Shown: positions 1 through 5,928 of the stretch, in pieces
Layout of the letters: every line of letters starts with the position of its first letter
How positions within the stretch are numbered: the stretch's first letter is position 1
Assembly (NCBI GenBank): GCA_011772595.1
Contig: WVZH01000176.1
Coordinates: 2,703-8,630 of the forward strand
From: Anaerolineales bacterium
GTDB lineage: Bacteria > Chloroflexota > Anaerolineae > Anaerolineales > E44-bin32
Direction of reading: 5' to 3'
DNA: 5,928 nucleotides
Made by a program: the position numbers and the translations under genes
The notes under the pieces: model-generated
What the model was told of the DNA's origin: nothing
The model's input: only the letters and a program-made list of their open reading frames with translations
The model's database searches: none

Positions 1-1082
1 CGGCCAATGGCTGATGCTTCCAAGGCATTGCAGAGGATGAGATACTTGGCGTGGGACCAGAGCAGCGGTCGGGCAATCTCTCCCCAGCGATCACGCCAGG
101 GTTTGTACATCGCCGGGTCATTGAGAGTCTCAGGAACTTGTTCTGGAAGCAAACTTTCATGGTCGGCTTGCTCCTCAATCCAATGTTTAATGCTTTGCGC
201 TTTTTCTCGCGCACCACTAAGCGCATAATACCAACCCAGCCAAGCGGTGAGGAGCACCCATTCTCCCCCACCGTAATACGTATCGGCCTCATAGCGATGG
301 ACACCACCACCCTTCCGCAGTCTGGCCTCGATCTGTTCGACCGTGTGTTGGATCCTGGGATCATCCAACGGGAACAGGGCATAGGGTACGGCTAGGCCCA
401 GCAAACTGGCGTCCACATCATCCGTTCCCACATATTTCACAAAGTGACCATGCCTAAAAGCATGTGTACAGATAAAATCTCGAATTTCTCTGAGCGTTCC
501 ATGATGATCTCGACCCGTCAATGCCTGACTGGCGTTCAATCCGGCGTAAATCGCGGCCAGTGTGTGGGTGTGTATCTGTTTCGGGAACTCCTCCCAACAA
601 TCGTAGCAAGGCAATCTCCAGAGAGCCACCAGGTAATCCGCAATCAGGTGGGCGACTTTTTTCATCGATTCTGGAAGTGGCCTTCCATCCCGTTGATCAT
701 GCTCCCCCAGGGACCATAGCAAGGTGCCGAATCCGTCCAGCTGAAAGTTGGGCCACGCTTCGTCTGCCGCTTTTCCATCAAGGGCATACCGAGTGTGAAG
801 AACATCACCCGCTTCCAGAGCGATTCCTGAATGCGCCTTTTCCACTGCACGATGGATTGCTTCCTCACGTGCATTAATCACATCCGCAGCCCAATCGAAG
901 AAACGAACTGTGCTTTCACGCTTACCGACCAAACCCACAGCGTAGGCTGTAAACGCCCCATCACGAAACCATGAATAGCGATACGTAGGAAATGTAGGGC
1001 AAGCGGGATAGGCTCCCGTTGGAGATTGATGCTCAAGGATGATCTCTATGCTGCGTTCAACCAGGTCAGCCGTCGATGTCAT
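1..1082 (-). CDS. GH15 glucoamylase/glucodextranase-like hydrolase, 3' end beyond left edge
   Basis: The frame is open from an ATG at 1082 to the window edge (360 codons, no stop); it begins MTSTADLVERS. GH15 marks are visible: YRYSWFRDGAF at residues 34-44 (the Y-x-W-x-RD substrate-pocket motif); WPNFQLDGFG at 110-119; CWEEF at 162-166, where E164 matches the general acid of fungal glucoamylases (WEE) and E165 the adjacent substrate-binding Glu; DVDASLL at 222-228; and LPEQV at 312-316, where E314 fits the general base. PLLWSHAKYL at 339-348 matches the end of the (alpha/alpha)6 barrel. The family inverts configuration and releases glucose from non-reducing ends of alpha-glucans; next to GH66 an alpha-1,6 preference is likely but inferred. 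The protein starts directly at the barrel, without the N-terminal beta-sandwich of many bacterial GH15 enzymes, and has no signal peptide, so it should be cytoplasmic. Its start overlaps the GH66 stop as ATGA, implying translational coupling. The catalytic core looks complete; only the C-terminal end is missing. Trehalase-type GH15 activity is a less likely alternative. Confidence 0.9.
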   Translation of the reverse strand, partial: MTSTADLVERSIEIILEHQSPTGAYPACPTFPTYRYSWFRDGAFTAYAVGLVGKRESTVRFFDWAADVINAREEAIHRAVEKAHSGIALEAGDVLHTRYALDGKAADEAWPNFQLDGFGTLLWSLGEHDQRDGRPLPESMKKVAHLIADYLVALWRLPCYDCWEEFPKQIHTHTLAAIYAGLNASQALTGRDHHGTLREIRDFICTHAFRHGHFVKYVGTDDVDASLLGLAVPYALFPLDDPRIQHTVEQIEARLRKGGGVHRYEADTYYGGGEWVLLTAWLGWYYALSGAREKAQSIKHWIEEQADHESLLPEQVPETLNDPAMYKPWRDRWGEIARPLLWSHAKYLILCNALEASAIG

Positions 1083-2665
1083 GCCTCGTCATCCCCCATC
1101 TCGAAAACGATCATCGTCCAAAAGTCCAGCGATGGGATCGTCACCTGGATGCGACCATCCTCGGCGTCCCATGGCGCCGGTGTCAAGGCCATCTGTGCCC
1201 CATCCGGACTGGCCCACCATACTTCACGAATCCCATCCGTGATGGGAATGGATATGGATAGTTCTTGAAGACTTTCGGGCGCACGATGACGTTCACACCA
1301 CTTTGCCCCCTCGAGCCCCGTGAAATTGATGAGGTGCAATGCCATCCAATTTCCAAAACGCCTGGGGATGAACCAGATACTGTCTGGTTCCGAGAGTTCT
1401 TCAATCACAATCTCCGCGGCGGAAGGTCCAATCAGATCTCCATAACGAACAGCGAAATCGTAATAGCGCCTCAAAACGGCGTTGAGGTCCTGCGTGAGCG
1501 CCTGATGGTTTGGAAAATAGGGGTCCGTCAACAGACGTCCCTGCTCACCGAGTTCGATCCTGGAACCGCCTGAAGCGAAGATCAGGGCATCGGCGAGGCG
1601 GATATTCGCAGCATGCTCAACCAGAATGTACAGCGCCACGACGACCGGCTTGCCGGTCGATTTCAGCCTCGCCCCTCGAACCACGTCGTAAATATCCTGG
1701 TAGGTCGGTGTCGGGGGCCAGATTTCGATATAAACGAAGTCCTGAGGGGCTACAGCCAAAGCCTCGATCGGCCAGTTTCCGACAGCGTTAAAGGTGACAC
1801 TTTTCTCGGGAAAGCGGTCTTTCAGCAGACGGATGAAGTCCTGAAAAGCACTCGGCAGATCGACGGGTTCACCTTGCAGGTTGAAACCCTCTTTCGGATC
1901 CCCGTATTGATCGACGTGCAGACCATCGAATGGGAGCTCATTGAGCGTGCGTTCGCACTCCCCGATCAAGTGGTCCACCCAGGCTCCATTAGCGCTCGGA
2001 TCCATTAAACCCAGGAAGTCCTCGAAGTTAATGGGCTGGTTATGCTCATCGTACAATCTCCAATCGCGGTGCTGCTCAGCGAATGGCAGCGAAGCGGCGT
2101 AAACTGCCATGTAGGCCATGGCTGCGATTCCATGCCCATGCGCGTGGTTGATCATTTCCCGAACGGTCTCGAGGGAGAGCGCACGCCCAAGCGGGTCAAC
2201 GTATTCATCTTCAGGCGGTACATGATGGTCGTGCCGGTAGTGCCAATCGTAGAATTGCAGACCATTGATATGGAAGCGCGCAAGCCATGCTGATGCTTCG
2301 GCTGTGGATCGGTGAGCTTCGAAATCCGTTAGAAAGCCATAACGGGGAAAGGTCAGCCATGACTCGAGTACATCAAATGCCGTTGCTGCCCGACCGGTGA
2401 CTTGTCCCTGCTGGTCAACCAACTCGGCCTCAAGCCCGTAGCCTCTAGTCATGTTCGAGGTCAGGTTGAAGGTGATCGGAAGGGTGTGCTGCCCTGCTTG
2501 CGCCTTAATCGGGATCTTGAACGTCTGCTCCACATGGTTCAGGTGGTAGCAGGTCAGGCGAAGTTCTCCCTGTTCAACCCGCGTGGCCTCTACTGTCACT
2601 TCTAGCGATATAGCCTCGCCAGGTTTATACGCTCCACGCAGTGGATACAGATCAAGCAGCCGCAT
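1079..2665 (-). CDS. GH66 dextranase-like glycoside hydrolase, cytoplasmic
   Basis: A complete protein of 528 residues. Residues 1-100 look like the N-terminal beta-sandwich of GH66 (LYPLRGAYKPGEAISLEV). The (beta/alpha)8 catalytic part follows: RYGFLTDF at 108-115, INGLQFYDWHYRHD at 133-146, FDGLHVDQYGDP at 246-257 and FVYIEIWP at 310-317. By family analogy D252 is the nucleophile and E314 the acid/base. A C-terminal beta domain fills roughly 415-528. GH66 enzymes are retaining endo-dextranases or cycloisomaltooligosaccharide glucanotransferases acting on alpha-1,6-glucan. At 528 residues this is shorter than secreted members I know. It has no signal peptide, and there seems to be no room for the CBM35 insertion typical of the cyclising enzymes, so a plain dextranase or isomaltooligosaccharide hydrolase is favoured. 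The gene lies 3 bp behind the second permease and overlaps the GH15 gene by 4 bp. GH66 membership is secure from the motifs; substrate and product range are inferred. Confidence 0.9.
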   Translation of the reverse strand: MRLLDLYPLRGAYKPGEAISLEVTVEATRVEQGELRLTCYHLNHVEQTFKIPIKAQAGQHTLPITFNLTSNMTRGYGLEAELVDQQGQVTGRAATAFDVLESWLTFPRYGFLTDFEAHRSTAEASAWLARFHINGLQFYDWHYRHDHHVPPEDEYVDPLGRALSLETVREMINHAHGHGIAAMAYMAVYAASLPFAEQHRDWRLYDEHNQPINFEDFLGLMDPSANGAWVDHLIGECERTLNELPFDGLHVDQYGDPKEGFNLQGEPVDLPSAFQDFIRLLKDRFPEKSVTFNAVGNWPIEALAVAPQDFVYIEIWPPTPTYQDIYDVVRGARLKSTGKPVVVALYILVEHAANIRLADALIFASGGSRIELGEQGRLLTDPYFPNHQALTQDLNAVLRRYYDFAVRYGDLIGPSAAEIVIEELSEPDSIWFIPRRFGNWMALHLINFTGLEGAKWCERHRAPESLQELSISIPITDGIREVWWASPDGAQMALTPAPWDAEDGRIQVTIPSLDFWTMIVFEMGDDEA

Positions 2666-2668
2666 CCA

Positions 2669-3526
2669 TCACCCCTTCATGCCGGTCGTGGCAATGCCCT
2701 GGATGAACTGGCGTTGGAAGACGACGAACACGATCACAATGGGGATCATGGCGACGACCGAGGCTGCAAACACCTGCCCCCATTCCGTCAAGTGCTGACC
2801 CTGAAAGAGGGCAATCGCAATGGGCAATGTGCGTCGCGTGGTCTCTTTGATCGCCACATGCGCCCATGGAAACTCTGTCCAACTGAAGAGGAAGGTGAAG
2901 ATCGTCACGACCGCCAGACCTGGGCGTGACAGTGGTAGGATCATCCGCCAGAAGATCGTCCAGCGGCTAGCGCCGTCCATAAGCGCTGCTTCTTCCAAGT
3001 CACGCGGGATTCCCTCGAAAACGCCGCGCAGCAGGAAGGTCTGCATGCTCAAGTTCATGGTCACGTAGACGAAGATCAACGCGAAGAAGGTGTTGTAAAG
3101 CTTCAACCACCTTACAACAATAAACTGCGGGATGATCAGCATCACTGACGGGATCATCATCCCGATCAGGAGCGTGCGGAAAATCAACTCTCGACCGGGG
3201 AACTCCAACTTGGCGAAGGCATAAGCCAACATCGATGAAACCGCCACCGTGAGCGCTGTGCTGGTAATAGCAACAAAGAGGCTGTTGAGAAAATAAAGGT
3301 CAAAGAGATCCTTACCTAATGCGGCGGTGTAATTCTTGAGAGTAACTTCTGTGGGGATCAAGCGCGGCGGCATTTCAAAGATATACGATTGGGGTTTGAA
3401 GGAGGTGATGAGCATATACCAGAATGGAAGGACCGTAATCACCACACCCCCCAACAGGAGAGCGTAGATGATGAAGAGCTGAAGCCGCTGACGAGCCTTT
3501 TTCCCCATGAGCTTAGTACTCCACAT
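2669..3526 (-). CDS. Carbohydrate ABC transporter permease, MalG type
   Basis: An inner-membrane subunit of a CUT1-type sugar importer, 285 residues from the first ATG. About six membrane segments are visible, near residues 17-41, 78-106, 115-137, 145-168, 204-222 and 252-272. The EAA loop, EEAALMDGASRWTIFWRMILP at 178-198, is where the ATPase docks. SFKP after the first segment and the ending FIQGIATTGMKG are typical of MalG-like subunits (the usual family ending is QGL..GAVKG). The first ATG (3526) overlaps the upstream permease by 14 bp but has little ribosome-binding sequence. An in-frame ATG at 3508 (MGKKARQ) has GGAG 10 nt upstream and leaves a 4-bp gap, so it may be the true start (279 residues). 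It is the partner of the permease just upstream. The transported sugar cannot be read from the sequence. Confidence 0.95.
   Translation of the reverse strand: MWSTKLMGKKARQRLQLFIIYALLLGGVVITVLPFWYMLITSFKPQSYIFEMPPRLIPTEVTLKNYTAALGKDLFDLYFLNSLFVAITSTALTVAVSSMLAYAFAKLEFPGRELIFRTLLIGMMIPSVMLIIPQFIVVRWLKLYNTFFALIFVYVTMNLSMQTFLLRGVFEGIPRDLEEAALMDGASRWTIFWRMILPLSRPGLAVVTIFTFLFSWTEFPWAHVAIKETTRRTLPIAIALFQGQHLTEWGQVFAASVVAMIPIVIVFVVFQRQFIQGIATTGMKG
2672..2677 (-). promoter_or_regulatory. Ribosome-binding site of the GH66 gene
   Basis: AAGGGG on the minus strand, 6 nt before the ATG at 2665, lies within the final codons of the second permease. A second ATG at 2669 is in another frame and meets a stop after five codons, so 2665 is the start. 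Confidence 0.6.
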
Positions 3527-4415
3527 CTCTGCGCAGCATGCGGATCTGAAAGATACTGATGACGAAGATCAAGACGGTCAATAGATAGCTGATGGCGGCA
3601 CCGTAACCGAAGTCCAAGCGTGTAAAGGTGGCTTCATACATCAAGGTAAGGATGAAGTGGGTCAGATCGAGGGGGTCCCCTCCGTTGGTGATCAGCAGGT
3701 TGGAGATATAACCGTTTAGCGTACCAATCGTACGGACCACAAAGAGGAAGGCGAGCGTGGGTGCCAGTAGAGGCAGGGTAACAAAGCGGAAGCGCTGCCA
3801 AGACCCTGCGCCGTCCACCTCAGCCGCCTCGTGCAAATGCTCCGGGATGACCTGCAAGCCCGCCAGCGCGATCACCGCCACCCACCCCACCCCCTTCCAG
3901 ATCTCGAGCAAATGGATCGGCACAAAGATCAGGATGGGGTCCGCTAGCCATAGGATATTTTTGTCAAACACATGCAGTACATCGCGCAGTAAGTAGTTAA
4001 TCAATCCGGCTTGTCCGCTGAACATATATTCGAACAACAAGCTCACAATCACCCAGGAGGTGATCACCGGCAGGTAGTACATCACCCGGAAAAAGGCCTT
4101 GCCCCGGATTTGCTGGTTGAGCAGTATGGCGACCCCCACACCCAGGATAATCTGAGCCGGGACGGTGACGATGCTGTAGGCAAGCGTGTTGAGCACCGCC
4201 CGCCGGAAGATGGGATCACCCAGCGCACGTGTGTAATTCCCCCAACCGATCCATGTCGATTGGTCCGGGTTGAGGATCTTCCAATCATAAAAACTTATGC
4301 GCAGGGAATACAGCATAGGACCGATGATAAATACGATGAATAAAATGAGGCCGGGTAGGATGAAGACCAGCGCGGTCGGGATTTGCCGCAGCGGCTTACG
4401 AATGCGGATGTTCAT
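3513..4415 (-). CDS. Carbohydrate ABC transporter permease, MalF/UgpA type
   Basis: The first of two inner-membrane subunits of a CUT1-type sugar importer, 300 residues. The N-terminus is basic (MNIRIRKPLRQ), and the first membrane segment (about 14-38) ends in GPMLYSLRISFYDW, a common MalF/UgpA signature. Further segments lie near 72-100, 109-133, 158-187, 215-236 and 270-292. The EAA loop is HEAAEVDGAGSWQRFRFVTLP at 195-215. It lacks the long periplasmic insert of enterobacterial MalF, as in most CUT1 permeases. The ATG at 4415 has AGGA 10 nt upstream. It sits 91 bp behind the binding-protein gene, separated from it by a stem-loop, and runs into the second permease. An ATPase partner (MsmK/MalK-like) is needed for function and is not in the window. 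Confidence 0.95.
   Translation of the reverse strand: MNIRIRKPLRQIPTALVFILPGLILFIVFIIGPMLYSLRISFYDWKILNPDQSTWIGWGNYTRALGDPIFRRAVLNTLAYSIVTVPAQIILGVGVAILLNQQIRGKAFFRVMYYLPVITSWVIVSLLFEYMFSGQAGLINYLLRDVLHVFDKNILWLADPILIFVPIHLLEIWKGVGWVAVIALAGLQVIPEHLHEAAEVDGAGSWQRFRFVTLPLLAPTLAFLFVVRTIGTLNGYISNLLITNGGDPLDLTHFILTLMYEATFTRLDFGYGAAISYLLTVLIFVISIFQIRMLRRDVEY
3519..3522 (-). promoter_or_regulatory. Ribosome-binding site favouring the inner start of the second permease
   Basis: GGAG on the minus strand lies 10 nt before the ATG at 3508. It sits inside the last codons of the upstream permease, which would couple translation of the two. The first ATG at 3526 has only a weak GAG directly before it. Confidence 0.45.
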
Positions 4416-4506
4416 AGTTGGCTAATCCTACCCTGATCTGCACATCGAGTCACGAACCAAGGAATAAGCCCCACCTCAATAGAGACGGCGGGGCTTAGGG
4501 TTTGCC
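4416..4506 (-). other. Only intergenic gap in the set (91 bp)
   Basis: It holds the stem-loop at 4465-4497 and, near its downstream end, AGGA (4426-4429) as the likely ribosome-binding site of the first permease. I see no convincing -35/-10 promoter pair and no LacI-type palindromic operator here, so the permeases and hydrolases are probably read from a promoter upstream of the binding-protein gene. Confidence 0.5.
4465..4497 (-). terminator. Stem-loop between binding-protein and permease genes (partial terminator or mRNA-protecting hairpin)
   Basis: TAAGCCCC (4465-4472) pairs perfectly with GGGGCTTA (4490-4497), and CC/GG can add two pairs inside one A-C mismatch, leaving an 11-base loop. 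It lies 9 bp after the stop of the binding-protein gene. On the transcript it is followed by UUCCUUGG, a poor U-run, so full termination is doubtful. A smaller hairpin, TAGGG/CCCTA with a 4-base loop (4496-4509), abuts it and includes the stop codon. In sugar importer operons such structures at this spot commonly leave more binding protein than permease message. Confidence 0.6.
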
Positions 4507-5928
4507 CTACTTGAGAAGGGCGTTGATCTCTTCAGCAGCCTCATCGAGCGCTTCCTGGACGGTTTGGTCACCGCGCAGTATGCGCTGGAAGGCGTTGTTG
4601 ATGGCGCTGTCCATGTCGCTCCACTTGGGGTGCGGCACGCGCGCCTGCGCCGTCTCCAACTGCTCCAGGAACACACCGAAGTATTCCGGCATGCTCGCAT
4701 CGCCTATCAGGCTCGAGAGCGTCGGGATCACGCCCACTTCCGCCATCATGCGCTGCGATTCCTCGCTCAGCAGAAACGCCGCCCACTTCATCGCCGCTTC
4801 GGCGTGCTCCGTGCCCTCGAAGATCACCACGTCCTCTCCGCCCACCACCGAACTCGTCGTCCCGTCCGGCCCGGTCGGTATCGGCGCAAAGTTCACCTCG
4901 AAGTCTGGGTAGTTGCCCTTGTAGATGTCCACCATCCACGGCCCATCGATGATCATGGCGTACAGTCCTGTCGCATGTCCATCCGCCGTCCCGATGCCAC
5001 CGCCCAGCAGGTTCGGCGAGATGCAGCCCTGATCAAACAGCCCCTTGAGCATCGTGAAGGCCGCTACGCTCTCCGGACCATTTACATACCCAGTGGCTGT
5101 CGTGATCCCTGCGTCCACCACCGCCCCGCCCATGGCATAGAAGACCGGCGCCGGTGCCCAGAAGTACGTCCCGCCCAAAGCGTAGCCGTACTGCTCCTCG
5201 CCCTTTGTCAGGTCACACGCCACCTGCGCAAACTCTCCTAGCGTCGCCGGTGGCGCAGCGACCCCGGCCGCCCCGAAGACCTCCGAGTTCCACAGCAGCA
5301 CCTGCGTGTTGGTGTTCTGCGGCAGCCCGTAGTAGTGTCCCTGCCAATAGTTCGTCGACAAAGGTCCCGGGAATGTACCGGCGATGATGTCCTCAAACCC
5401 GGGCATCACCCCATCGAGCTGCATGAGCACTCCCTGATCGGCGAACTCCGACACCCAGGCGATGTCCAGCCTGGCGGTGTCCGGCGCCTCGCCGCCGGCG
5501 ATCGAGGTCAGCAGAGCTGGTTTGAAGTCGTCGTAAGCGTAGCGCGTCGTCTCCACCGTGATCCCAGGGTTGAGGATTTCGAAGGCCGCAACCACGTTCT
5601 CCAGCTGCTCCGTCTCCGGGTCGCTCATCGTGTGCCAGTAGGTGATCGAGACGGGTTCAACCTCAGCAACGGGCTCGGGAAGCGGCTGGCCAGCCAAGAT
5701 GGCGTTGATCTCATCCGCGGCCTGGTCGAGCGCGGCTTGTACGGTCTGTTCACCGCGCAGCATGCGCTGGAAGGCGTTGTTGATGGCGCTGTCCATGTCG
5801 CTCCATTTGGGATGCGGCACGCGCGCCTGCGCCGTCTCCAACTGCTCCAGGAACACACCGAAGTACTCCGGCATGCTCGCATCGCCTATCAGGCTCGAGA
5901 GCGTCGGGATCACGCCCACTTCCGCCAT
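4507..5928 (-). CDS. Sugar ABC transporter substrate-binding protein, probably tandem two-domain, 5' end beyond right edge
   Basis: An open frame of 473 residues reaches the window edge. Residues 94-473 form one complete mature family-1 solute-binding domain: SITYWHTMSDPETEQL at 94-109, a typical first strand and helix; IAGGEAPDTARLDIAWVSEFADQG at 143-166; GLPQNTNTQVLLWNSEVF at 201-218; a ligand-cleft-type segment IDGPWMVDIYKGNYP at 327-341; and PIPTGPDGTTSSVVGGEDVVIF at 349-370. Residues 1-79 repeat its C-terminal tail (395-473) with the first 55 residues identical, joined by the Pro/Glu-rich linker GQPLPEPVAEVEPV. The frame therefore most likely continues upstream into a first binding domain with the signal peptide. 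The Met at the edge corresponds to internal Met395 of the second domain, so it is probably not a start, and no signal sequence follows it. Role: extracellular capture of a sugar, inferred to be an alpha-1,6-glucooligosaccharide, for the two permeases downstream. The binding-protein call is firm; the two-domain architecture is inferred from the part seen. Confidence 0.92.
   Translation of the reverse strand: MAEVGVIPTLSSLIGDASMPEYFGVFLEQLETAQARVPHPKWSDMDSAINNAFQRMLRGEQTVQAALDQAADEINAILAGQPLPEPVAEVEPVSITYWHTMSDPETEQLENVVAAFEILNPGITVETTRYAYDDFKPALLTSIAGGEAPDTARLDIAWVSEFADQGVLMQLDGVMPGFEDIIAGTFPGPLSTNYWQGHYYGLPQNTNTQVLLWNSEVFGAAGVAAPPATLGEFAQVACDLTKGEEQYGYALGGTYFWAPAPVFYAMGGAVVDAGITTATGYVNGPESVAAFTMLKGLFDQGCISPNLLGGGIGTADGHATGLYAMIIDGPWMVDIYKGNYPDFEVNFAPIPTGPDGTTSSVVGGEDVVIFEGTEHAEAAMKWAAFLLSEESQRMMAEVGVIPTLSSLIGDASMPEYFGVFLEQLETAQARVPHPKWSDMDSAINNAFQRILRGDQTVQEALDEAAEEINALLK
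4510..4746 (-). repeat. Intragenic direct repeat, copy B (C-terminus of second binding domain)
   Basis: The partner of 5692-5928. It encodes residues 395-473, from MAEVGVIPTL to the C-terminal LLK. The near-identical core is 4569-4746; the last 59 bp before the stop codon differ from copy A at many positions. In a single binding domain this would be the C-terminal lobe and final helices. Confidence 0.95.
5692..5928 (-). repeat. Intragenic direct repeat, copy A (tail of first binding domain)
   Basis: This stretch repeats 4510-4746 in the same frame at an offset of exactly 1182 bp (394 codons). From 5751 to 5928 it differs from the other copy at only 4 of 178 bases, one of them changing an amino acid (Met here, Ile in copy B). 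From 5692 to 5750 it is much more diverged. It reaches the window edge, so the repeat may extend further. Confidence 0.95.

Noticed and set aside
1613..2008. A 131-codon plus-strand open frame opposite GH66
   Set aside because: It lies wholly inside the GH66 catalytic region in antisense, with no recognisable domain or start signal.
4465..4497. The hairpin as a repeat unit, CRISPR repeat or transposon end
   Set aside because: It occurs once in the window, has no flanking direct repeats or spacers, and its place after a stop codon fits an mRNA-end structure.
4564..5241. A 225-codon open frame on the plus strand opposite the binding-protein gene
   Set aside because: It is antisense to a clear gene in GC-rich DNA; its translation is rich in Arg, His and Pro, resembles no known fold to me and has no ribosome-binding site. 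It is a shadow of the minus-strand codons.
5640..5700. LAGQ before the linker as a degenerate lipobox of a separate second binding protein
   Set aside because: The Cys is replaced by Gln, and the preceding residues are acidic helix shared with the C-terminal tail, not a hydrophobic signal sequence.
5926..5928. The ATG at the right edge as the true start of the binding-protein gene
   Set aside because: The same Met is internal in the second copy (residue 395), no signal peptide follows, and a secreted binding protein would not begin with its own C-terminal tail. It coincides with the edge by chance or because the sequence breaks in a repeat.

Overview
The window carries one compact gene set, all read on the minus strand (right to left). 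It resembles a bacterial carbohydrate uptake and breakdown operon for alpha-1,6-glucans (dextran or isomaltooligosaccharides). In transcription order it holds a sugar ABC-transporter binding protein (5' end beyond the right edge), two MalF/MalG-type permeases, a GH66 dextranase-like glycoside hydrolase, and a GH15 glucoamylase/glucodextranase-like hydrolase that runs off the left edge. No gene was found on the plus strand.

Right part (about 4500-5928): an extracellular sugar-binding protein. The reading frame opens with a 79-residue segment that is almost the same as the protein's own C-terminus. A Pro/Glu-rich linker follows, then a full-length mature binding domain. The simplest reading is a tandem two-domain binding protein, with most of the first domain beyond the window. 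Between this gene and the first permease lies a 91-bp gap with a strong stem-loop. Centre (2669-4415): two permeases overlapping by up to 14 bp, each with the EAA loop that docks the ATPase; no ATPase gene is present. Left part (1-2665): GH66 and GH15 genes overlapping by 4 bp (ATGA), neither with a signal peptide.

Inferred working model: the binding protein captures alpha-1,6-linked glucose oligomers outside the cell and the permease pair imports them with an ATPase encoded elsewhere. The cytoplasmic GH66 enzyme then cuts inside the chain and the GH15 enzyme releases glucose from the ends. The substrate is inferred from enzyme families and has not been shown.

The host is a bacterium with moderately GC-rich DNA. 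The style of the binding protein (acidic, with a C-terminal tail of the EALDEAAEEINALL kind) reminds me of Chloroflexota such as Anaerolineae or Caldilineae, but there is no rRNA or marker gene and this placement is weak. The promoter and any regulator should lie upstream of the binding-protein gene, outside the window.
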